DNA of 64,000 nucleotides from Glandiceps talaboti (lineage: Eukaryota > Hemichordata > Enteropneusta > Spengelidae): the NCBI RefSeq assembly GCF_964340395.1, contig NC_135554.1:1731501-1795500 (forward strand), read 5' to 3'. The notes beneath the pieces were generated by a model that did not search any database, was not told where the DNA came from, and saw only the letters and a program-made list of their open reading frames with translations. The position numbers were made by a program, and so were the translations under genes. Below are positions 36,098 to 49,343 of this stretch, one piece after another (positions within the stretch are counted from its first letter, which is position 1; the number at the start of each line of letters is the position of its first letter).

Positions 36098-38809
36098 CTG
36101 AACTGATAAGGTTCAGTAGTGCTATAGGCATGGCAAAGTGTCAGTCTGTGTGTGTGTAAACATCTTAAAGTAAAAAACTGCCAGACTGATTGCCATGACA
36201 GTCAGAACGCAGGTCGCGGAGAACAATAGGAGCCTATTAAACTTTGCGGGGGGTCTACAAGGATTAAAATTTGAATTTGCGCGTGACCCCGTATTATGGA
36301 ATTTCTCACAAAATAATCAAAATCACATGAATAAAGGGTATGATTCGATAAATTGTGAACTTATACATGTATTAATATATGATTTCACATGTTTCATGCG
36401 GAGTGAAAATGAGAATCCGACGACAAAGTACCGTGGTTGCCGACAGTGTTAACTCATTACGTATTCGATCAGCATGATATTGTAATTGTTAAACTCTCAC
36501 GTCCAAAAACAAATTTCGTATTGACTTCATATCGGAAAGGCCCTCTTTCAAACCGTGTACTTGTTTAGTAATGTCACTGTTTAGGTAGAAAGTGTTAATC
36601 GATAGCAATTGGGGCTACGTAAATTCTGCTAAATATTCGATATTTGACCTGAAAGCATCCCCCAACGATGACCTTTAAGTGTTTGTTATGGTTCTTCAAC
36701 AGTCTTCGCTTGTTCAGATATTCACTTCCTTTCTCTCTTTACATCATTGTGGGCGACTTTTATTACCATTTATTTATTGTTGCTCAATCTTCTCTTTTCA
36801 TGCCACAAGTTTTGTGGGCAATACTAATTGAAATAGCACATACTATTTGATTTATTCAATATTACACTTCAATGGACACAAGAATTACTAGGTAAATAGG
36901 ATGGTGTAGCTAAGAATTCTTTGTCAATATAATATATGGTCATATATGTACACACCTCTTTAATTTGAATATTGCTCCATAATGCAATGTTTTTGAAAAA
37001 CATGCTTTCGTAAATATATACTTATTTTAGGACATATTTATTTTCATTTCTTCTACTTCCATGTAACAAAGTAACAGATTGCAAATAATATGGATTCAAC
37101 ATCTAAAGATTTCAGGAAAATGTCAAGATACATCATATGCATTAATTTATGTGTTAGTTAAATCTCTCCCTTCTAAAAATTGAAGTGTCACTAAATCATT
37201 ACCCTTTGAGTGGTATCACTCTTATTATTCATCTACAATTCAGGATGTCATAATATTTAAGAAACTACAAAATGTTACAACATGTAATTTTATCACAAAC
37301 TCTGTTGCACAACAGCAACCATTACAAATCAAAATATGCACTTTCTTAGCAACTCTGTTCCTTCCTTCATCAGAATTCCAATTGCTAATATACATATGAT
37401 CTGCACTCATTCAGTTCCTCACCATCTCATACAAATACCATCATTATCTACCTCATCACTATCACATACACTTTCACAATCATATCTGGTCTATTAATAG
37501 TTTTCTGCATCTCTCCTGATAGTCTTTAGTCTTGTACATGTATTCTGTGTATACACCTGGACTGAATATAGCAAGACCCCTTGTTATTCATCTTTCATTT
37601 GCAACAATATAATTAATATTTTCTTCCTTAATTATCCCATACATGTACTAATTTTTGATTGTGAAAATTCCATCCGTAACTTGCCAATAGCTGCAGAGTA
37701 ACAGTGTCTACCCGTGCCCATTTTACTTCATGAATATGAAAATAAATGTGTTGTTCTACGTTGGTACTGAGCTGGAATCAAGGAGTCTTGTCAAAGTTAG
37801 TACACAGAAAAAACATTCTAACAATAAGGTTCTTTCCTGAAAAACATATACAGGTTAGCAGATCTTAAAATCCAGCTAAATGTATCTTCTTCAGTGTTTA
37901 TATGATAGTTTTGTCAAGGTATACCAATATCCTAGGAATAGTATCACAGGATGGTTGATATGGCTCCACTAGGTGGTAGTTAAATCTGGGTGAGAAAATA
38001 GCTTCACATGGATAACTACAGCCACAACACCTAGCTAACCTACAATACAAGGCTAAGTACAGTAACTAATACCAGGCTGATTACATCCATACTACTAGGA
38101 CAGTCAAAATCCCAGAATGATTCGGTGATTACAGAATGGGATTTCTTGTAAAGCTAGCAGCATTCAAAATGTAACTTCCATCAGTACAATCAGATCTGAA
38201 AGTACCATGTCTGCCCATTTCATGTGTCTCTTTTAGAAGTAGATATGTTGATCAGCTAAATTACACCATGATGTGACTCTGTGAGTTTTATGTCCATTCT
38301 CCTTCATAGCTGTCCCATGACATGTACTTCTTACATGATGGTAGTCAACATCTGCAGTATAAAAAAACACAATAAATGTCTCATCATGTTCACAATAATT
38401 CTTGGCCAAGTAAACTCAAAACAGTCACCTACACAAACATTATTTGTAACATTTGTAGATTTCATGGTCTGAGATTTTTGGAGATGATAATCTACTGTCT
38501 AGTATTTAATAAAATATTTCATGACCTCTATTTCACAGATCAAGTTGTTTTATAAACACTACATTCAATCAAATTGTTTACTTCAATTTCTCAATTTTAT
38601 AATGTCACACAAAAGTCATTGAACCCCGGAGACTTGCAACTCAAAGTGGCTTCCAATAATATGTGGTACATTGGCAGCATCACTAGTTTAAACACACTAA
38701 GACTACAGCAGAAAGTAATAACTATTATTTTAACATGTTGACATTGAACTACTAATTGATGTTTATAATTACATTTACAGTAAAGCAACATCTCAGACTC
38801 CACACCTCA
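36098..38809. other. Non-coding, AT-rich
   Basis: 36098-36180 belongs to a dispersed repeat (ACTGATAAGGTTCAGTA) also seen near 14050 and 63215. The remainder has only short frames with no recognisable domain. Confidence 0.5.
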
Positions 38810-38812
38810 TTA

Positions 38813-39169
38813 GGCCTAAAAAAATAATTGTTTGGTTCTGGTTACCCGACCCTAAACTAAATTTCTTTTTTTACGTATTTGAGAAAAAAATAATAAAATC
38901 GCAAAAACTGTGAAGTCTGATGAGAAATAGTGGGTGCGGAAACTGCCATCAACTTAAAAAGACACTCCAAAAATGCTCTTCCAATTTGTAATGGCTTTAC
39001 ATCTTATAAGAATAAATAAACAACACAGACAATTTTGAAAACAATGGAAAACCTGAACTAGACACTCACACAGAAAAAAATATATAATAAAATAAAAAAA
39101 AAATGTCTACCTACCCCACCTATTCTAAAATTTAGTGTAACTGGAACCACACAATTTTTTTATTAGGTC
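38813..39169. mobile_element. 357-bp MITE with TTA target duplication, Harbinger-like
   Basis: Ends GGCCTAAAAAAATAATTG and, reversed, GACCTAATAAAAAAATTG, continuing with TGGTTC.GGTTAC. TTA flanks at 38810-38812 and 39170-39172. A related inner sequence (CTTTTTTACGTATT...) occurs near 32342. Confidence 0.65.
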
Positions 39170-39172
39170 TTA

Positions 39173-40259
39173 CATATACTGATTTAGACATGTAGAATTT
39201 CTAGGTATGCTATGTTTAAATGATTCAGTCTATGGGTTTCCTGCATACTACATTTCAATAGTCTGAATCTACATGCCATGGGATGATACATGATAATCAT
39301 AGTTTCTGTCTGTATTTGCTTGTGGAAACAAATAGAACTTCTGCCGTAAATAATTTACTATTTTACAACAATAACTTTTACACCATTCCATTTCACTTGG
39401 TTCCAGGTGTAAACAATTTAACTCGTTACCTTCTCTACGATGTAAATCTAGGTTCTATCCAGATAACTGTTTTGTGGCACTATTGAATCCAAAATTTTCC
39501 ACTGATAGTACAAACTTTCTACATGAGGCCTTAAATTGCAGGGAATAACACCATTTACAACTAAGACAGATGTGATCTTTAGTTTATTTATTTTATATAC
39601 ATGTACTTCATGTCCCATAAGCCAGAGGGCTGGATGTGGCTCTCTCTGTAAACCGAAAACCTTATAATTTTATAAGTCCATACAGGATACCTTAACAAGT
39701 AACACAACAGCATTAAAATTGCACATTAAAATATATTTCATTTCTTGGCATTAAATGCCATCCTCAAAAGTTTTATCTTGGGGAAACTAAAATTACAAGT
39801 GTTTCTTACATTGTTACTACCGGTACTGTACCTGTTGCTACCCCTAAATCGGAATCCCCCATACACGTAATGACAGTAAATCCAACACAGATATTAGGTG
39901 TATCACAATCATGGGTTAATGTTTTGGTAAAATAAAATGCTTGCTTTAAGTAGGAAAAAAAATTGAAAAACAAAAACTAAATATGAAAAAGTATAATGAT
40001 TGAAACTATTAATCACTCATAATAGATTCTTCTGTTTTAATACTGTAAATTAATTCCCATTTAAGTTTGAAAAATCATCCTAAATAAAGTTAATCAATAT
40101 CAGTCAAGTGAGTAAATAAATTAAACCAGAGAATGTGGACAAGTTAAAAATATAACAATACCTTATTGTTCTCCATAGATGATCAACAGCAGTGTGTCAT
40201 ATCAGTCATAACACTTTATAAAACATCACTGATACTATGTGATACTATACTAAAGTTTG
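39173..40259. other. Non-coding stretch
   Basis: AT-rich, no gene or clear repeat recognised. Confidence 0.4.
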
Positions 40260-40267
40260 GGCCACAC

Positions 40268-42088
40268 CAGTGTGTGAACTTAAGGGAAAATGACTACTGG
40301 TCATAAGGACCGACATGTAGCAAATACTGCTGGTCCTTAAGGAAAACTGCTGGTCCATATTCAATGCAGTTCACATTCACGACCTGTATCTACACCCCCA
40401 ATTACAGATTAAATGATTTTGAACTTTAACATGATACAACATATCTTTAGATATACTAAAGTAAAAGAGAGTACAACGAATTGTTTACTATCCACTATTA
40501 TTTCACCAATCTGTTCTTACAATTCGCAACCAAGTAATTTTTGACTGTGAGGAGATATTTTCATTTGTAACTATGAACCCAGAGACTATGAATATTCATT
40601 CTCGATTAATCTGTTCCTATACATGTAGACTATAGTGGCCTGAGACTGAATGTATTCATTCCATCATAGAAATACAGATCCATAGATTGTAGATAATATG
40701 GGTGAATGAATCAATAAATCTACATTATCTGCAATCTCTAAGAGCTCACAGTCCTCTCCTTACTTTCTGTACGATTCACTAAAATCTGAATCACATAATC
40801 CAAAGTCAGATTCATCGTCTGTGTCAACAGCTGATGTAGCTTTCCCACCCTTAGCAAACTTAGACCACAAATTCATCACAAATTCATCATAGCAGAAAGT
40901 TTTGTCGCATAACTATCCCTCTTGAAAACTGTGTATTTGCTTTTATTTCAATTTCCATCCACACAGTGACACGGAGCGGTTTCGTCTTCCTTCAGTCTTT
41001 ACAAATATGTACTGAAGGCCCCCCCCCCATAAAGCCCTGCCCGTATACCCTACCGTGGTGTATTGAGTATCGTCTCTGACTTTTTGTGTAAGAAATCTGA
41101 CCATGATGAAGAGAACTATGGCTAATCATGTCTTACAGTGCGAGTTTTTTTGACGTGGGAGCGTGATGTGTTGACTGGACTGTCCTGTGTCATCCACTAT
41201 GTACCCGTGTTTGGCATGATGCAGTATTTTTCCAGATACAACAATGGCAACAAAAATGCAACATTTCTAAGTTTATACGTTGATTACAACATAACAGGAC
41301 ATACATTATCATATACATCAAATTGACAGCAATCAGACTACGCATTTCCTTTACTGTTTTTACAAAAAAAAAACCTATCGTACTGGAGATATCTTACGAA
41401 GTGTACCTGCCTTCTTTATTAGTTAAAACGCCATTTTCAGAGTAGTTTATATGTTTTCCGTCAGTTTGTTTTGATCATGGCCTCACACATGGGGAACTCT
41501 GGTAAAACCCGCTAACATTTACCAGCTTTAATACCAGCCTTTAAAAACATTGTCTGTTCCGTCTTCTTCTTCGGAAGCTCATTTTCGCCTTCTAAATATC
41601 GCCACATACTTTATAAATACAACGTGGAACTGTCTCAAACACGTTAAAAGTTTCATACACGATGTAAAATAGACGTATGCGCTGAATGCGTAAGATGTGT
41701 CAGAATGTATAAGACGTTATGATTAGTCAAGACACAAATAATTCGACAAATCCAATCATGTGTTTGCTAACATAATTTCATAAAGTAAATGCTGTATGCT
41801 ACGTCAGATGTGGACATGATACATGTATCAACATTGACAACAACACATAGCAAGCTAGCTCTGTGTTGCTGTTGCTTGACTTGAACGAGATGTCGAGAGT
41901 AAAATAGGTAACACAATATCAGATTTATGTAGGTGAAATTGGATCTATCTTTGAATAAATGTTTTTATTTACTCCAAATTTCAACTGGTCAAAAGGACCG
42001 ATATGTTGTTGTAATTCTGAAAAACTGTCGGTCCGAACGGAAATCTGTTGGTCTCGGGCCGAAGGACCGGCGTTAATTTCGCACGCTG
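40268..42088. mobile_element. 1.8-kb non-autonomous hAT-like element
   Basis: Starts CAGTGTGTGAACTTAAGG and ends, reversed, CAGCGTGCGAAATTAACG. GGCCACAC flanks it at 40260-40267 and 42089-42096, an exact 8-bp duplication. CAG termini and 8-bp duplications are hAT hallmarks. Subterminal GGACCGACA motifs occur at both ends. No transposase found; it includes a coding-like exon (40760-40912). Confidence 0.8.
40760..40912 (-). CDS. Coding-like terminal exon, unknown protein (51 codons)
   Basis: After an AG acceptor-like GAGGGATAG, an open phase-0 frame reads LCDKTFCYDEFVMNLWSKF... and ends CDSDFSESYRK followed by TAA. The acidic, low-repeat composition looks protein-like. Not recognised. It lies inside the hAT-like element, so it could be a captured host exon or chance. 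A separate possible first exon (MARTGVRP then GTGAGT, 42911-42934, minus) lies outside the element; I cannot connect the two. Confidence 0.25.
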   Translation of the reverse strand, partial: LCDKTFCYDEFVMNLWSKFAKGGKATSAVDTDDESDFGLCDSDFSESYRK

Positions 42089-42910
42089 GGCCACACACTT
42101 TAATGAAGTGGCATGTTAGTAAATGTGAAATCGAATCAGACCATTATTCTAGGGAAAAAAAGAAAGATGGAGACATGTCAGATTTTATAACTATGTTGTT
42201 CCCCCTGAGAGTCAACATCATTGTTACATAATCGCTAAAGATGGAAATTAATTGATGATCGGAAATGGCGGGGAAATTACTAATAATGGATCGATCATTT
42301 TAGCGGGAAATCATTCCAACACAATGATACACAGTACAAGATTGTTGTGGTTAGCAAATGCCACTAAAATTTATAAATAGGAGAACTTGCATCACATTCG
42401 ATGTGTGACGGTCTTGTTTATAGGTAGAAACAGCAAAATTAAATATATGATGAACAACATACAATTTCTCTAATGATTAAATTGAAAATTCGATAATCGA
42501 ACGCTTTCGTTTTACACTGTGCATCTCCACATGCCGGGTCATCTCACACTTTCAACACGGAATTTCCAAATCACTGTAAACCATTGGAAAGGTCGTGAAC
42601 CAAAGCGAAATTTCACAAATTGCATAACAAACAACTCAAAAGTATACCTGGATATATGGCATGTCATAGTTGTTTTTAGGACGCATTTGTTAACGCAAAA
42701 TATCGACCCGATAATTACGGATTTGATTTGCGTAAATGGCGATAAAACTTTTCGTAGGATTACATTCAAAACATCAAGATCGACCTAGATTTACAAAATA
42801 TCTACATAAAACCAATGAGAATTTATCGATGTAAAAATGTAGCAAGTACACAAACATGACAAATGCAGGATGTCTCAAATACGGACGGATGCTAAAGTGA
42901 TAGTACTCAC

Positions 42911-42934
42911 CGGTCTGACCCCGGTTCTGGCCAT
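42911..42934 (-). CDS. Possible first coding exon (8 codons)
   Basis: CACAAGATGGCC is a good start context. Eight codons (MARTGVRP) lead to a strong donor GTGAGT. The upstream 90 bp is CpG-richer than the surroundings (GCGCAGG, TCGCGCATG). No downstream exon was identified with confidence. Confidence 0.25.
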
Positions 42935-43034
42935 CTTGTGACTGTAGTAAACATGCGCGAAAACCTGCGCAAGTGCATTTAACGGTCAAATCGCGTACCT
43001 GCGTTCCGACTGCGATATTTGGTGGGTGTATCAC

Positions 43035-43490
43035 CTTGGGTGTCTAGTTGAGAAATTGTTCAAATCAAAATTATCTTACCACCAGTGTGATTTTTGGTCA
43101 AAAAACTTAAACTCAAAAACTACTGAGCAGATAAGTCTGAAATTTGGTGGGAATATTCTTAGGGATGTTTAGATTAAGAAATGTTCATGACATGATGATT
43201 CCCTTAGTGATATGCAAATTAGGGCTAAAAATGTGTCTTTTTGGTCAAAACTGCAAAACTCCTGAGCAGATTGGGCTGAAATTTAAAGGGGATGCATTTA
43301 GGGATGTATGGACGAAGAAATATTAAGCATACAATGATTCCATGAGTGATATGCAAATTAGGTGTAAAAATGTTCATTTTTGGTCAAAACTTATATTTCG
43401 AAAAGTACTTAGTCAGTGAGACTGAAACTTGGTGAGATGTTTCTAGAAGTGTTTAATTCTGAAGATTTTCTTCAAAATATTTTGATACAA
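43035..43490. repeat. ~143-bp tandem repeat, 3 copies
   Basis: Each unit has GGTCAAAA (43096, 43240, 43382), GAGCAGAT..G.CTGAAATTT, TAGGGATGT and GATATGCAAATTAGG. Confidence 0.75.
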
Positions 43491-43810
43491 TTGGCCCGAG
43501 CAACCATGACCACGCCCTTAACAACAACCAAATGGCAGTATATTTTGGTCAAATAACATCATCTGGTAGGCAATTGAGTAAACATTCAAAAATGTATGCA
43601 AATACCCCTAGCAACCTTGACCACGCCCATAGCAACACCCAAACAATGGTGTATTTCACAAAGATAATGGGGATTCTTAGACAAGTGAACAAACATTCAA
43701 AAGGTGCATGCAAATATGTCTAGCAACAAGACCACCCCATGGCAACAACCAAATGATCTCATGTACTGTAAAGATAACAGGGATTAATAGACAAGTGAAT
43801 AGATAGATGC
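43490..43810. repeat. ~110-bp tandem repeat, 3 copies
   Basis: CTAGCAAC...ACCACGCCCATAGCAACA family, shared with 9525-9625 and 10285-10690. Confidence 0.75.
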
Positions 43811-44103
43811 CTACAGTTTTCATTGGCAGATAATTTTATAATATCTTCATCTTCTGTCATTTGACTGCACAGCATCATATCATCATTAATACGAACACAG
43901 ACCCTTTTTGAAACCCTGCCTATATTTTGTTTTGTCTGGCTTTATTTCAAATATTTCAAGATATGTATGCTGTAGTCTTTCAGTTTTAGATGCCCAAACA
44001 GTTCCAGATGATCCAACGATCGTTTTGGGCTGGACAATGACAAAATGATTGTCATTAGCTGTTAGCAGATGTTCGGTATCATTGTCTATTTCCCCTTTCT
44101 TAA

Positions 44104-46068
44104 GTCAGGCGCACGCTAGAGCAATCAGCTGAACAAAATTTCACTCGTGGCAATTTGCTCAGCCGATTCCTCTCCCGTGCGGGCAAATTTTCCTGAGATT
44201 TTAATCATTCGTGGCCGTGACCCAAATACAGTACCGTAGCCTATGGGGGGGGGGGCAGCTGAGGTTTTGGAAAAAAGAAAGAAAAAAAGCTACTTTTTGA
44301 ATACATAGCAACGTTATTAAAATCGTTATTTACGTGACAATTCCTAGCATGCACGTTTTAAATTGATGGTTCACTAAAGTCAAAAGTGACTATACATACA
44401 TTAAGATGTTTTAAACCAAGGAAAAGTACAGTTTTGTTCTTGTGTGATGTACAACTGTTCTCATAGCAAAATTGTTTCAATTCTGCTATTTTATTACCAT
44501 ATTCAAGCACTGCAAGACTTTAAATTATGTCTATGTTTGTTATTTTATATCTCTAAAATTGTCTTATTTTCAATTTTTTCCCTTTTAGAGTTGTCTCCTT
44601 CCAATCAGTAGCAATCAAGGTGACAATTGTCTTTCTCCCAAAACAAGATGGAAGGTGTCTGGCTAAGTACCTCCTAATATAAGTACCTCCTAATATAAGT
44701 CTGGCTAAGTATAGGTTAGAGCTAATTAGAGACATCTCCTTAAATGTATGTGAAATCCACATCATGTGTAAAGTAATCTCGTTCGGAGTATTATTGTAGT
44801 TGGCTATCACTGTTATTTTAATGCATCATTGTACCATTTAATTTCATATCTCCACTGTAGTGTAGGTGACAGAAGGGGTGGCTACAATAATGCTTGAGTT
44901 TCATTTGGCAGGGCTTAACATTTGTTGAGAAGAGAGGGTGAGAGGAGGTACACCATTTGTTTAACCGTAAATTGTGTACATTTCCTAACTGTAGCTATGC
45001 AGACAAATTGCATGAGATAGTATCAAGATGACTGAATAAGTTCTATCTAAACTCAACCTGAAATATGTTGCTATCATTATATATGGTTTGTTTTATCCTT
45101 GTCAAGCATTGTGAAAAAATGAAATCAACCTACCTACCCAATATGATGGGTTAGGTTGCCCGCTGACCAGCTTTTTATATTTTTTCTGGCCTTACATATG
45201 ATATTCAATTGCGTATGCTAAAATAGATATTATGTAAATTGAAAGCAAATTTATGTAAATTAGCCACTTTTCTAAATTGTAAATGCATGATTGCACCAAA
45301 GACAAAGTTCTGCCCCCCCCCCCCCGGCACTTTGGTCAGGCTACGACCCTGAAATATCTAGCGTGTTTGATCACGTGTGATTTTTTCCTCGTGACGTGTG
45401 TGCGCTGAACGAGAGAGCACAATGCTCACAACTTTCTCACTTCCTTTCTTTGTGTAGTGATGATGTTCACTTCAAAATGTTTCCACCCACTCCTGCGCAG
45501 TCAAACAATACAGCTGAGTAACTTCTACGTCAATAACGACTGTATTTTTATTATTCTAGAAGACAAAAATGTCGATTTTTGGCCAAAATACCTGTAGCAT
45601 TGCTTTCTTGAGCGGGAATAGTCACGAAACTACCAAACAAGATAACTATTCCATGCTATGACACAATTACCAGCGTGTTGTTGACTATTCCCACTAAGGC
45701 GATAGCCATGGGTATTTAGATCAAACATCGACACGTTTGTCTTCTAAAACCATGAAAATACAGTCGTTATTGATGTAGAAGTAACTCACCTGTATTTTAG
45801 ACTGGACACAAACATTTTGTACTTACGTAATCACCACGCATGCGCTCTTACGAGAAAGTCGTGAGCATTCTGCACACGTTCGGGCGCGCACACAAGGAAA
45901 AAATCACTCGTTGCCAAAATTATCAAATAGGCTAGATATTTTGCTCATGGCCATGAATGACCAAAATCTTATGAAAATTTGCCCGCACACTAGAGCAATA
46001 AGCTGAGCAAATTGCCATGAGTGAAATTTTGCTCAGCTTATAAATTCTTGCTCTAGTGTGCGCCTGGC
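44104..46068. mobile_element. Foldback element with long arms, carrying a nested insertion
   Basis: The right arm (about 45680-46068, ending GTGCGCCTGGC) is matched in reverse by 44104-44222 plus 45348-45635. The left arm is therefore interrupted by about 1.1 kb (44223-45347) with its own inverted GTAGCCT...poly-G ends. GACCC occurs at both joins of the inner insert. Outer flanks are TTAA and TTTA, so a duplication is uncertain. Confidence 0.65.
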
Positions 46069-47025
46069 TTTACTCACACCAGGGGCATGAGGCAACAATT
46101 CTGGTGAAACCCAAAAATGATAATGATATCCAGATAATAAAGGCCCAAGTTAGCTATGAGTCACATTTACATACTTACTTCTTTATTTGTAGTTTATTTT
46201 AATAAACTCATTATACACGTCTACACATATTTGTTATTTTGGGTATGTACTTGTACACTTTCCGGTCTTTTAAAAAATGAAACATTTTTAACAATCGCAG
46301 AAAAAGTTTATATAAATATGGAAGACTCCAAAAAAGAATAAAGGAAAAGAAACTATATGGATAGATTTTGTCTGTAATGATTTAATGGAACATGATCATG
46401 GTGCATGCAAAATCGACGCTTAGTTCGCTCGCGACAGCGTGTTCGAGCTCGAGCAAATGCATTCCTTGCTTAAACTTGTAATACAGAGGGGTAGGACAAG
46501 GCATCGAATAAACCAATCAAGACGCTTCACATGCTTCAATTCGAACATGTGACCCATGAATTTTCGCTCGAAGCTCGATACCACCTGCTGCCCTCTTGTG
46601 GTGAGGTATATATTTCGCATGTTTCAGTACATTGTGGCGTTTGCGGGACAGTAAAACAGATTGCCGAAACAGCATATTATATGAACTGAAGCTCCGAAAC
46701 GGTGCGTCTTTTGCGAGGGATATAAACAAAAACACAATTGATAATATCTTGGTTTAATCAATATTTGATGCCGTAGAGTTACGGTAGGCTCGAACACACA
46801 GTCGATTCCGGTCTATATTATTTTCATAAAATTACGTAAAAATATTCATTAAACATTACTCGTCATATCTGTGTCTCTTCAAAATATACCTTCGAATGAA
46901 AGAGAAAATGTAACAACATCATTTGACTGAGTAAACAAAAACGCGTAAGTTTGCCCGAAACAGAAAGCGTCCGTGAACGAGGGCGATGTGTTTTCAATCT
47001 TACGACGAAAAAGAACACCAGAGTG
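46069..47025. other. Non-coding with a CpG-richer segment 46410-46800
   Basis: Contains TTCGCTCGCGACAGCG and several TCGAGCTCGAG-like motifs. Could be a promoter-like or repeat segment; no exon recognised. Confidence 0.3.
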
Positions 47026-47896
47026 TCCTACCCTTCCTTTTTTAGCAATTGAGCAAATTGAGCAAATTGAGCAAATGTCGAGCTCGTGCATATTGAATTT
47101 TCAAAATCCAGTACTTTTATGGACGGTTGCAAAGATTCGAATCATTCGAGCTCGCGATCGCTATCGCGCGACAAGACAGATAATTTATATGACCGTTGGG
47201 GGCGCTACACAATCGGTACACTCCACACGTACACACGTTACACTAGACATGCATTACGCATGTTACGTCCCAGTCCGCCGTATTCTATTTATATTTCAGC
47301 GCGTTTCAAGTTACTGTATGTATTTTTCTGTGTATTTTAATTAGATATTAATTATTGATTCAAGATAATGAAGTAATTATAAACTTGACGGAACTTTTTG
47401 ATATTGTCTTTATTCATGTTAGTCAATTGTTGATAGATCTAGACACCAGAATTGTTGCCTCATGCCCTTGGTCCTACCCTTCCTTTTTTAGCAATTGAGC
47501 ATATTGAGCAAATTGAGCAAATGTCGAGCTCGTGCATATGGAATTTTCAACATCCAGTACTTTTATGGACGGTTGCAAAGATTCGAATCATTCGAGCTCG
47601 CGACAAGACAGATAATTTATATGACCGTTGGGGGCGCTACACAATCGGTACACTCCATACACGTTAGACTAGACATACATTACGCATGTTACGTCCCAGT
47701 CCGCCGTATTCTATTTATATTTCAGCGCGTTTCAAGTTACTGTATGTATTTTTCTGTGTACTTTAATTAGATATTAATTATTGATTCAAGATAATGAAGT
47801 AATTATAAACTTGACGGAACTTTTTGATATTGTCTTTATTCATGTTATTCAATTGTTGATAGATCTAGACACCAGAATTGTTGCCTCATGCCCTTG
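47026..47896. repeat. 446-bp tandem duplication
   Basis: Units 47026-47471 and 47472-47896 are nearly identical. Differences are a 12-bp loss (CGATCGCTATCG region at about 47153-47165), a short loss near 47230 and a few substitutions. Both units contain CAAATTGAGCAAATGTCGAG. Confidence 0.9.
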
Positions 47897-49340
47897 CTCA
47901 CACTGGAGTTCAGTGAAACATTTAGATCCATAATAGCAATATTTCAATATTGAACAATTATCATCCTATGAAAGTGAAGTAAAATAAAGAAAAATTATTG
48001 GAATTGGTCCACCGGTTCAAAAGTTATTACACTTTTACCGCTCTAAAATTTGCCCGTTTTTGAGATAATTGAGGGAACAATTTCCCCATTTTACAGGAAG
48101 ATAACTTCTTAAAAAATGCGTTCATAAGCAAAAATGTTAAGATACTGAAAGAGTTTTACTCATCTAAAAAATATTTCAATGATTTCTGAAACATTTTCTT
48201 GTATTTGTCAATTTTAGGACATCCAAAAATGCTAAATACATGTATTTCATCTGACTTTTTTTTAAGTGCAGCTCCACTGAAAAACATCAAAATCTTAAAA
48301 CTTTGATGACTGCTAACTTCAAAATAATCCACTCAATTGAGCTAAAATGTTCAGACAATACAGTTATTTAGTTTCAAAATAAAAAAATAAAGTCAAAGAT
48401 TATATTCAGATTATATTTTCATATTTTGAATACATTGAAAATCAGCCTTATGTTTTCATCATGGACAATGGCGGCCATATAGCTATAGGTATTTTCATAA
48501 GCCTTATGTTTTCATCATGGACAATGGCGGCCATATAGGTATTTTCATAAAAACAAACTTTTCTGTTCATGTAGTTTATATTACTAATTGATACATTCAG
48601 CAAAATGATAAAATAATTGTTTAGAGGTTTATATGTATTATATTTAGTAACTGAAAGTATCAAATAATTGGTATTAAAAAGAAAATATAACCATGATTTA
48701 CTCGACAAGGTTAGTAGTACATTCAACCTGAATATTAAAGTTAGTGTCATGAATACAATTTCTCTTTACTTTGAACTCATTCGACCTATACTTAAAACAC
48801 ACTTTAATCCTATTTAGATTCTTTCGTTTTACTGTTACGTAACATACTTATTAAGTTTACTGCGTAGAGACAAATGCCTTTTAACTTGAACACGGACCAT
48901 TTCACGCTCGATCAAAACAAGACTTAGAGCCCCAACGATGTAAGTTACTTTCTATTTATCATATAATCCTTATTACTGATGAATGTGACATTGTCCAGTA
49001 TTTATCACCTTTTATGGGATTTTAGTCCAAGTTTCTCACATGAAGTCCACCTTCAAGGTATTGTATTAACTTTGTGTTTCCTATGTATTTCTTATACAGT
49101 TTCACCGCTTCTTGAATTAAACCAGTCTAATCTAACGCACTTGGGGTTGGTTATTTCTTGGAGTGGTTGACACTTAGCGGGTACATAAAGCAACTTGCAC
49201 CCCGCGATAGTTAGTAATGCAAGACTGAACAAGTTGCAACCTGCTACAAACTGCACAATTAGCAGGAATACCACAGAATGTATTACTGGGGTATATTTCC
49301 ATTGCATCAGAAATCATGTTCTATAAAGACATGCCAAATG
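47897..49340. other. Non-coding; 54-bp duplication at 48444-48548
   Basis: AAGCCTTATGTTTTCATCAT followed by GGACAATGGCGGCC occurs twice in tandem. Otherwise AT-rich without a gene. Confidence 0.5.
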
Positions 49341-49343
49341 TAA

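Noticed and set aside
42519-42788. 89-codon plus-strand frame
   Set aside because: Composition is like surrounding AT-rich DNA; no domain, start context or splice partner.
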